A DNA stretch of 64,000 bases from Tubiluchus corallicola. Taxonomy: Eukaryota > Priapulida > Priapulimorpha > Priapulimorphida > Tubiluchidae. Positions within the stretch are counted from its first letter, which is position 1; each line of letters starts with the position of its first letter. Shown here piece by piece: positions 46,848 to 58,324 of the stretch. The position numbers and the translations under genes were made by a program. The DNA lies in contig JAQGDQ010000006.1 of assembly GCA_030141605.1 (NCBI GenBank), forward strand, positions 999,501-1,063,500, given 5' to 3'. The notes under the pieces were generated by a model. That model did no database searches, had not been told where the DNA came from, and saw only the letters and a list, made by a program, of their open reading frames with translations.

Positions 46848-49376
46848 CACACACTGTCTAACAAATGTTGGTACTGATGATGGTAATAAAGTTTATAAGT
46901 CTTTTTCATTGAATAAACCAAATGAATAAAATTTTCTCATTTCTCACAATGTAGGCCCTGAATCTCCTCTACATATTAAAATTTTCATGTAATAAGTGAA
47001 AATACATTTGGGTAATGTAGGTGGAATGAAGGAAAAAATAGGTTTTCACAGTGAAGGTTTTCGAGTAACTTAAGCAACACATTTCAAAGTTTTTCTGTTC
47101 ACAATACAAGATTCTCATCACGATTTTGTGCAAGTGCAAATGTGTCCGAGTAGTTACAAATGCAGTGCAACCTTGGCAGATAGAAAATAAAAATTGAAAT
47201 TGTTCACTTTACTGGTTAAAAAATTATAATACAAAACCTTGTTTGTGAAAAAAATCTATCATGCAAGTTGCAACTGTAAAATGTTGCTACTGCAGCAAAA
47301 GTTCTAGAAAATTTCTTATTTGAATGCAATTCATTGTCAGTGTATCCAACACAATACAATCAAATAAGCACTCAAACACATGACTCTTCTGTAAAAAACA
47401 CGAGAAGACTATAACAATCATGATTTAGTTTTGCACTTTTCTTGGAGGGCAAAAATCAGCAGAAAAAGGTTGGATGACCATGACAAAGAATTTTTATCCA
47501 ATAGAAATGCTGGATGAAAAAGATCAGTTGAGTGCTTAACTCAATTACTACAACCACAAATTTTCAACTGTGTTCAAAATTGTTAAGCATTGGCTGTACA
47601 TAATGAAAAAGGCAAAAAACAACCAAGAAAAGCTTATTAAACTAATCAGCTTATTTTGTAGTAGTATGTTGGGGAAAGTCATAAAAGAAATTTCTCACAT
47701 TTCATATTCAAAGGTCTAATTACAACTACAGAAAATGTCAATGAACAGAATCAGTTGTGCATTAGAACACAAGGCACCATTAGAAGCCAGAAAAAGCAGC
47801 AATAATCATTACACCTTTCACGCACGACTACCCTTTAATGAGGGTGACAATTATTAGCTTCTACATCACAGGCTTCTGACACGACATCTAGTACCACACA
47901 TGGCTATGAAAAATATGAGTTTTTTCTGCTCACATTGTGGTCTAAGTACTTGATCTATAATATAACGATAAGTATATAATTGGGTAAATCTAGCTATGCA
48001 AGTTATCAAACATAGCACTATACAAAATTCTAAAACTAGTTATTTTTTTAATTGCCGATACAACTTACTTCCTAAAACTACTGCAATATTACTTGACAGA
48101 TTGCAAAATCATACTGACGATCTTGACTGGGTCTGATTTGGGGAGTCAGTATTTATGATCACTGAACTTTCATTGCTACATTAAGCCATTTTTTTTCATA
48201 TTTTAATGAGACATGTTCCTAGAATTTTTTATCATTAGTTCTTAGATGTCGACAAATTGGTCGTAGTGCATTTTGGTGCTACTGATTCTCATATTTTTAC
48301 TTTGGATAATGAGCATTATCACATGCAAAATAACTGCTTATAAAACCAGTTTTTCCTTTCGACCCCCTTATATGTGAAATTCTTTAACAGAAATTGTTTC
48401 TCTTTAACTACACTAACAACACAACTTCACTGCTTCAAAAAAAATTTTGATTTAACTGTCGAATCTAGAGAATCATTTAGTATACAATATACATGTATAA
48501 CGTAACATCAAGACCTGCCTTAGAACCTGTCTATCCAAAGTTATCAGATCTGGCAAACAAATAAAATAATAATTGCTCACATGGAAGAACAGGTTTACTT
48601 CCCTACAAAATTGTCTACTTGAATTCTGTCATTTAAGTGCAGTCTGATTAAAATTGTACAAATGTCATTATTCTCTCAGCATGGCAGCGCTGTAGAATTT
48701 CATGAATACATGAATGTGAAATGAGGCATTATGTATATTTATTGTGTTTAAATAATTGCGTATGTTGAATAATAAAATGCAATAAAGTATAAAAATAGTC
48801 TCCATAAATGTATTTAATCAAGGATTCTGAAAATCAGGTTTATTGTGATGATACTGAAAATTTCACAGCAAAATCTCACTTGTATCAAAACCTGCTATTC
48901 TTGTAAAAAATGGTCTGCCGCACAAATACTTCTAATAAATCATGTTTAAAGGAAAAAGGCAAAAAAGGAGGAGGAGGAGAGAGGGAGAGGGAGAGGGAGA
49001 GGGAGAGGGAGGAGAGGGAGAGGGAGAGGGAGAGGGAGAGGGAGAGGGAGAGGGAGAGGGAGAGGGAGAGGGAGAGGGAGAGGGAGAGAGAGGGAGAGGG
49101 AGAGGGAGAGGGAGAGGGAGAGAGAGGAGAGGGAGGGAGGGAGAGGAGAGGGAGGAGGGAAAAGAGAGGGAAAGAGAGGAGAGGGAGGGAGGGAGAGGAG
49201 AGGGAGGAGGGAGAAGAGAGGGAGAGAGAGGAGAGGGAGGAGGGAGAAGAGAGTGAAAGAGAGGAGAGGGAGAGAGGGAGGCAGGGAGAAGAGAGTGAGA
49301 GAGAGGAGAGGGAGGGAGGGAGAGGAGAGGGAGAGGGAGAAGAGAGTGGAAGAGAGGGGAGGGAGAGGGAGGGGAG

Positions 49377-49424
<48 letters not shown>

Positions 49425-52327
49425 AATAATACAAGCATTTTACACACTTACTGTTCAATAAGTGCAGTAATTTGCTAGAAGTTATTAAATGTAACATGTT
49501 GTAATGCAGTAGTCCTGCATTGGGAAATGGACTGAGTGGATGGGCAATATGATCTCGCTTCACTTGGCTAACAACGTGAGAATAGATTTGTGATGAATGG
49601 ATCCTATTCAATAACAGGATATATTCATTGTACAGAGTATTTAAAGGTAACGACAAGTAATGATATCAGGCATGGCTTACACAAAATAAGTGCAGCATTG
49701 CGGGAAACATGAGCTAAAAGATAAAGTTATTCAAATCATTTAAATGTTGTGTTTTAGATCTGATACTAAAAGACATTCAAAATAACAATAAAAAGAGTTT
49801 AGCATGACAATATGTGTCACCTTTATGCATTTAGAAAATTTAATGTCTAAATTTTAAAACTGTTATCTACTAATTGTTATCAGTGGAAAATGTGAATTTT
49901 GGGCACTGGACTGTGTGCTATCCAATAGACTGCATTTAAGTCATCTACTTAATACATCCATTTAATAATGAATGTCTTTCTGAAAAAAATCAGAAAAACA
50001 CATTAAGAATCGAAAACATTATTTTCAAGCAGACTTTCATAATCCACTTTTCTGCCCTGCAAACCTCAGATTTAGGTGTACATATGTTCAAAAATATACC
50101 CGAGACAAAATCGACTATACCACACACACATTTTAATATGAGGTAATCACACAAACAGTTTCCCTACTCTTTGAAGTGATGCCAGTTGGCCTTTTAATGC
50201 TGGTCACAGAAGGCATTGTTGACAAATTTGTGAACCAGCAACTTCCATTTCTTCAACAAAGGTTTGTGGTTATTACGTTGTGAAGTAAAAACACAGTTTA
50301 ATGTGCGTATACCTTGAGTATGGTACTTTCGTTAACTTCTGATGTTTCTTGAATGGTCCATAGTTAACTCTTGCCTGACTAATGATAATATTTAATCATC
50401 TTTGATAATGACTTAATTGCAAACTCTCCATTGAGGAGAATGTTAGCGAAGCAGTTTGCCAATTATGGATACTCTGCAAGCTAGAATACTACGAAGAAAG
50501 TGAAATTTAAGAAATAAAGCTAATTATAACAAAAGATTATGGCATGATTCATGGGTAGGGGAAAAGTTCATTAAGTAGATTACTATGTATATGCAAATCA
50601 TTAAATTGCATAGTTTTGAAAATTAATTGTTCTCTTTAAAGTGTATTGAAGGAGAATGTGCATTTTGCACTACTGACCTAACATCATCATGACGCTGGAT
50701 GTAGATCTTATGAAACATTGTATCTTTTGGTTTCCCAGCTATGTCTGCTTTCATTTCCATGGCAACATGCCTTGGCAACACCGACAACAACAATCGTTCC
50801 TGGTAACAAAAATGGGATTAGTTAACATACACTCTCAATTTATGGTGCACGATATTAAAGCATTTTAAGTATGTATGTAAGTCAACAGGTTTTCAAGCAC
50901 AAAATCTGCGTGTTAATACCTGATCAAAGTATGACCTGCTAACATACTTAGCCCTAGTTCCAGAAAACAAATGTGATGCCACCTTACCTGCTGATGATTT
51001 TCTTTCTGTGATATTAACCGGGCTTCGATGCATCTTCGCGTTTCCAGAAATGCTTGTCTTTGAGCCACTTCAGTTGGGTAATGAGTGAAGAGTCCAGCCG
51101 CAGAAGCAGCAGCGAAGAGCATAATGTTGGCCACAATCTGTAACATAAATAACGTTTGTGCGTCAGCAGCACGTTAAGACAAAACAAACAAAGAAAAATA
51201 TCCGAAATGAAATTTGGCGATTAAGCAGCTTTAATCAGCACTTGTTCTGTAACCAAATTCTAAAAAACGCAAATGCCTGTGTACATATATTCAGATTATA
51301 CTAAAACTGACACAGGTGTCAAAGCCCCAATTGGTAATCTCTGGACAAATTTGTATATTTTTACCTTGGGTTCTCATTCGTCACCTAACTATCAGCAACT
51401 TAGTACATTTTACAAGTATTGTTTGTAAAATCACTTTAGCTGTAAATTATACATTCTAAATACTGCACTATAAATCATTAAGGGCATCATCATCTTCCTA
51501 ATAAGTTAGAACTTGTTAATTTAAAATCATCTCATCAGAGATAGTGCTATCAACTTGTTAGACAGATTTCTTTTACCATTAATGTTTTCATGAATGGAAG
51601 ATGTCACGTAAGCAGATTGTAAATTTACTAAATTATGTGATATATTATAGCCAAAAGTCACAATTTTCACCTGTGAGAATAATCCTATTACGTGGATATA
51701 ACTGAACACTGTTTCTGGAATTGGTTAACGTACCGAAATATGAGCTTGTGAAATATGCATTTTAATCATGCTGAATCTTAAGGGCAATATTTGACGTAGC
51801 AAGAAGCAGTAATGATCATCCGAAATGGTAATGACCATCGTGTCAGCTGCGTTCAGTTTATTTTGTCAAATGGAATTTTCCTATGGTTGAAGCTGCAAAT
51901 CAGATTCGTGCAAAATCTTTTTATCAAGATAAATTGCCTCCTGAATACCTGGTGAAGATTTTAGCAAAAAGGAAAGTGGAAATTCCCCACCCGTAATGAT
52001 GACAAACTTGGAGAAAACACGTACATAATTGTGAAATCGAGACATAATACTTATATAGAAGCAATTTCATTGAGACAAAGTTAGTTAATGACTTATTGCA
52101 AACATGAATTCTTGATTTTAATTACAAATCCGGTCTATCTGAATTGATTTGATTGCTTCAGTATGGATAAAATATGTTATAGATTGTATGGCATAGATGT
52201 ATATGTGTTGTAAACATAATAATAAGAAATTTTGCCTATAAACAGAAATGGACAATAAGGAACAATCCAGTCATTATATAAATTATAATTATATATAATA
52301 AGTATATAATTATAAAGCCAACAAACT

Positions 52328-52396
<69 letters not shown>

Positions 52397-55300
52397 CAAT
52401 AAATATAATTCAGTAACATAATTTTATGTACTTGGAAAGCTGACACAAAGAAAGCTGATCAGCAAAGTAAACAAGCTAATGCATGGCATTATAACTGGAT
52501 GATCAACGTAATACAATTCACAATAAGCAACAAGGTCAATTAGTCATTTTCAGAGAAGTAAAGTAAAATTCAATTAGTAAGATGTTTTATACTGTGATCT
52601 TTTTTACCCATTAAATGTGAATGAAAAAATAAGAAATTGACTATATTTCATTTAACTGAAAAGCCTGTAAGGTATGTCAGCTCCTTAAGCCCAACGAGCC
52701 ACATTTTTGAGAATATAATATCCGGTCGCTATGCTCTGGCCACTCTCTAAGGACATTCCGATACTATCATTTAAATGTAATATGTACGAATTCAATGTCT
52801 ATACTACCTACAGGTAAACAATACGCTTAATTTCAAAATTTTACTTGGTATAGCTTGGACAGTTGTGTTTTTAAGCCCAATATCAAAGTCATAGTCATAG
52901 TCATAGTCATTTATTTCACCATACACATTTACAGGTTACATATACAATATCAGTGAAAGGGCCTACAATGGATATAATACAAATAAAAAATACTGCACAG
53001 AAAAGCCTCAAGCACTATTTACTTATACACGAATGTAAATGTGTTGTGGGCAATCAAAAAGCAGGGCTTGTTAGATTGTTCCACACAGTGATAGAGAAAA
53101 AAAAGTAATGGAGATAATCTGAAAATTTAAAGTGAATCGTGATAAAAAAAACGTTAGTGCTTAAAATGGAATGATGTAATGAATGAAACTCATATATGGA
53201 ATGATATAAAAGATAGAAAGACTATTATTTTTTAATAGTATGTAAAATTAAAATAACTTGATTAAGTTAACACCACTGTTTTGCAACTACTGTGAGGATG
53301 GATACAGATAGAAATTTTAATTGCTCACTGATACTTACTTAAAATTTGATTTTTTAGCATTATTTTAAATCTAGTAATAGATCTGCTATTTTTTGCAGAT
53401 TGACAAATCTCATTCCAGACTTTTGGTCCTTGATATATTATAAAATGTTTAGCTATGTTGGTTCTACAGAAAGGCACAATGTATTGATTAAATCTTGTAT
53501 TATGTCTCTTAGATGTCAATTAGACAGGAATTGCAAAAAACTTAGGAAATAGTCTATAATTGCATTTATACATGAATACTGCAATATTCAATTTGATTAA
53601 ATCATCTAATTGCATAATTCTACATTCACGGTAAAGAAGTAAAGGTACTTCACTACGTTTCATTAGGCCATACATTAACCTTAAAAATTTTCGTTGCAAC
53701 GTTTTTAAGCATATTAGTTTAGATGGATATGTGGGGCCCCAAATAATGCTGCAGTAATTGAGATAAGGTAAAACCAGACTATTATACAAGATTAGTAAGT
53801 GTTCTTTCGAAAGACTATGTTTAATGTGAGTAATGATGCCTATATTTTTAGCAATTTTAAGTCTGATGTAAGAGATATGTGATTGCCAGTCTAAGTGTTC
53901 ATGTATGACAATACCTAAGAATTTAATCTGTTTTACTTGTTGAATATAACTATTTTCAATTTGTAATGTCAAATTTGGCATTCTCTTGTTTCTTGATCTA
54001 AAAACTACAAATTTAGTTTTGGAAGCATTTAGTGATAATTTATTACTCCTAAACCAGTTTGATATTTGCTGCAATTCATTGTTTATTTCAGCTTCATTAA
54101 CAGTATTGTAATATTTAAATATTAAACTGGTGTCATCAGCAAACTGCAGGATTTTTCCATTATTAATACAATGTTTTATATCATTAATGTACACAAGAAA
54201 CAAGAGTGGGCCAAGTATCGACCCTTGTGGAACACCACAAGATATTAATTTTGAGTTAGATATATAGTTATTATACTTTACTGCTTGTAACCTGCCAGAT
54301 AGGTAACTTACAAACCAATTATTCGCAACACCTCTTATTCCATAGTGGTATAATTTGTTAATTAAAATTTTATGATCAACAGTGTCAAAAGCTTTTGATA
54401 GATCACAGAAAATACTCACAGATAACTTATTATCTTCAATATCTCTGATTATGTTGGTCAGCATATCAATTAAAGCCATTCCTGTAGTACTGCCTTGACG
54501 AAATCCATACTGTGTGTCATTTAATATGCTTTGTTTATGTAAATAATCTGTAAGTTGCAAAGACACACATTTCTCAATAATTTTCGAAAAACATGGCAGT
54601 AATGAAATGGGCCTATAATTATTTATACAGTGTGGATCATCAGCTTTATGAATAGGAACTATTATGGACTGCTTTAGCTTATTAGGGACAATTCCAGAGG
54701 TAAGTGATAAATTAATAATATGGGTTAAAGGTATGGCAATATATTCAATAATATCAAGCATTATTCTGGGAGAGAGCTGATCAATACCGGTACTTTTATT
54801 TGGGTGGAATGACTTGCAGATTCTAATGATTTCATCTTTAGTTACAGGTTGAAAGAAGAAGGAATGTGGGTAATTTCCTTTAAGATAAGAATTTGGGTCA
54901 GTATTTGTAGGTTCAATGTTGTTTGATAATAAAGGGCCAATGTTTACAAAGTAGTCATTAAAAGCATTAGCAATTATATTTTTGTCATTAGTTAAATGGT
55001 CATTTACTTTTATGGAAGCAGGCAAGGATTCACGAGATTTATGCATCAATTCCTTCATTACATTCCAGGTTTTTTTTATATTATTTTGATAAGTTAGTAA
55101 TTTCTGTTGATAATAGTTTTGCTTGGAAATTTTTATCAAATTAGTAAGTTGATTTCTGTACTGTGTATATTGTTCCTTGTTGATTTTGTTTTTAAGCACA
55201 GATCGATAAAGTTTGTTTTTATGTTGAATGCTTTTTAACATAGCTTTAGTTACCCAAGGTTTTTTTATTTTAGGTAGTAATTGGTCAGCTGAAGTTTTAA

Positions 55301-58267
55301 CATGAGTATGGTAAATATTGCTTAACATTTCATGAAATTTTTCATATGCTGAATCCGGATCATTATTATTTAATAGAATTTCGTTCCAACATATGCTTGA
55401 TAAATCTGAAATAATTTTTCCTTTGACGTGTTCATTATATAAATTTTTTTTGATAAACTGTGTATCAGTTAAGTCTAGATTGAAATCAGCAATCATAAAA
55501 TTTGGTAAGTGGTCCGATATATCAGTCAATAAGTTACCAGCTATGTGATTATGTTCCAAGTTATTTATCCATATGTTATCTATGAGAGTGGCTGTGAGAC
55601 TAGTTATTCTTGTTGGTCGAGTAATAACAGGAAAAATAAAACTTGAAATCATTGTGTCTAAAAAGTAATTTGTGTCATTGTGGGTAGCATGATTTAATAA
55701 ATTTATATTGAAATCACCTGTAAGAATTAAGTGTTTAGATTGGCAATTTAATGAATTGAGTATTGTTGTAAGTTTGTCAATAAACGTTACAGGATTTTCA
55801 CCTGGTGGTCGATAAATAACGCCTATTATAATATTTTTAGTTTGAACACAATTAATCTCTATAAATAATGATTCCATATGTTTATCAGAAATGGGAAATA
55901 AATATGGCAACACCACCACCAGCTTTATGTGTACGATTATTGTATGCTAATTTGTAGCCTGGTAAGTTACATAATATGCCATGTTCCTCAGCTGACCATG
56001 TTTCAGTTAATGCAATAATTGAATATTTAATATTGAGTAACTGAAGATAGGCACATAAGTGATCATAATTTTTTTGTAAACTACGCACATTTAAATGTAA
56101 AACGGACAGAGGAGATTTAAATTTTAAATTGTTAATTAGAGAGTTGAATTGTTGGTCATCATAATATTTGCTGGCTTTAATACTATTTAGTCCGTTAAAA
56201 TAATGTTGATCTGGATCCAGATCAGTAATGGGCAGAGAGTCGAATATGTCATTACTTTCAAATAGATTTAAATTAAGTAATTTATTGTCTATTATATATC
56301 CAATATTGGAATACCTAGTGATTAATTTGAATTCGTCGTCATCAGTGATATTGTTAAAGGGGAGAATAGTTTGCAGACAAAAGTGACAGAACCAGTTATT
56401 ATTATTGTTAGTTAAATTGTTGTAATCGGTCAAAGTTAAATTTGTACATTTAAGATGCATCCATTGCTCACAGCAATTGCAAAACAGTCCAAGTTGGTTA
56501 TTTTTAACAGGTTTAGTACATGATGAACATGGAAATTTAGTCATGATGATGATGAAAATGATGTAATATGATAAAAAATAAGAAAAAAAACAACAAATTA
56601 ATGAGTATGGGGTCAGAAGTAAAAAAAATGTAGGCATATGTGATAATCTGGAGTTGAAGTGTTTACATGAAAAAGTAAGGTTCTACGACATGAAAAATGC
56701 TTGTACAGATAGGAGAAACAGGATTTTTCGTAGCAGCTATCAATCCATTTACTGACTAGGCTCAGTGATGGTTAAATCGGTCAATAAGCATGTGCACTCA
56801 GCTATTTCTCCTTACTGTTTAAGTAGGCCTATCCTTTCTGGTATGCATCCAATTATATTTATTCATTTTTGGAACTACGCTGCAAGAATGTAAAAAAATT
56901 CACGAAGTCACTCCGTCAGCATGACTTTGACCTTTTAAGTTTTAGCCTGAAAGGCAAAGTGGTGAACTACAGTATAAACCAAATATATTGTTTGTGAAAA
57001 AGTCCCGTTAGGTTGATAATTGATTTGTGTTAGCCTTCGCATTTCATCTAACCCCAAAATCCGTTCATTCTGTTGGTAGCCCCTCATTAACCTTGAACGA
57101 CTTGTATTTTTTCATTTATGTGGATATAAAGTTTGCACATTTAATTCAAAATCGTGTTTACATTCTAGCAACGGAAAGATAGATGCCCAGGAAGTACATA
57201 TGAAGTGCTTACGTTAGAAGATATCATCCACTTCTTTTAAATGTGGAAAAACGTTACAGTTGACGTAAAAAATGCAAGATCCACTTAGTAACTTTCGTGA
57301 CTTTTGACAATTACTGTTGGATAACTTCAGGGCTATCTGATCAAAGTTTTATCAGTGTTGTAAAATCTTGGGCCTCCTTACAGGTGACTGCTTCACCAAA
57401 ATTTTAGGCTAACAAAAAAAAAACAGTAGCAGAAAAAGCGGAATGCAGAAAGTATGTAAAAACTAAATAACACGCCGAGAGTTCAAAACAATATCGGCCA
57501 TACACGCATGATTAATACTTTACCGGATTGGTAAAACGACACACGCAGCATATAACAGTTTCGTAAATCTGGCATACTCTTAGAAAATTTGCGTTACTTA
57601 TAGAAGAGCATCAGCTTAAATTATATGCTTCATTTTGCTGTCACAGAATTATGTATACATATCATTATTATTTACACGTTGGTGTAGCTGACAGCACATA
57701 TTTTTTACATGTGTAATTAGAATACAACAACGGTTAACGAAGGAAGATTTGTTAGAAGAGTTCGTTTTACGAAAGATTGCAAATATATGTAAACACATTT
57801 CGTGCTGCTGCTCTCAGACAGCAAATTTAGACCTAATCCTTGCAGACCTAATCCACACAGTAACCACAAACCACAAACCAAGCAGGTGCAATCAGCTGTA
57901 AACGAAGCCAGACAACCGATAATCAAATACGTGTGTAGCAAGAGAGTAATTATACTAACGACAAATCTTAATGAAATTTATTCCTAGTTATGGAACAACT
58001 TAACAATCCGTCCCTACATTACTAGCACAATAATTCTTCATTATTTCTCCTTATCTAGAGCATGGACTAGCCTTTCTGAGCTAAAGATTAAGCATGTAGG
58101 TCTTCATAGTTTCCCTCCTAATACAGAAGAAACAGTTCTGAACTAGTGAGTGCAAATGACCGAAAATTGCCTCGAACAAAGAATTTTTTGTTAGTTTGGC
58201 TAGTCCTTCCTATTTTCTCATTCTTGGACATTTGTCCTACTCTCCTAAGCCTGTCTGTCCCTCCCTC

Positions 58268-58324
<57 letters not shown>

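Larger units (their letters stand above)
52888..56640 (-). mobile_element. Non-LTR retrotransposon (CR1/jockey-like LINE), nearly full length
   Basis: Minus-strand element encoding PHD finger, AP-like endonuclease and reverse transcriptase in one reading path, broken by a frameshift (between 55885 and 55919) and a premature stop (53522-53520). The 3' UTR (52913-53324) ends in four ATGACT units read on the minus strand, a short-repeat tail typical of CR1/L2-like LINEs rather than poly(A). The 5' end is not defined; no target-site duplication could be recognised. It sits in ADCY intron 1, same orientation as the gene. Confidence 0.93.

Noticed and set aside
48910-49656. Long open frames on both strands (Glu/Arg-rich and Ser/Leu/Pro-rich)
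   Set aside because: Entirely the product of the (GGGAGA)n purine tract; no non-repetitive coding sequence.
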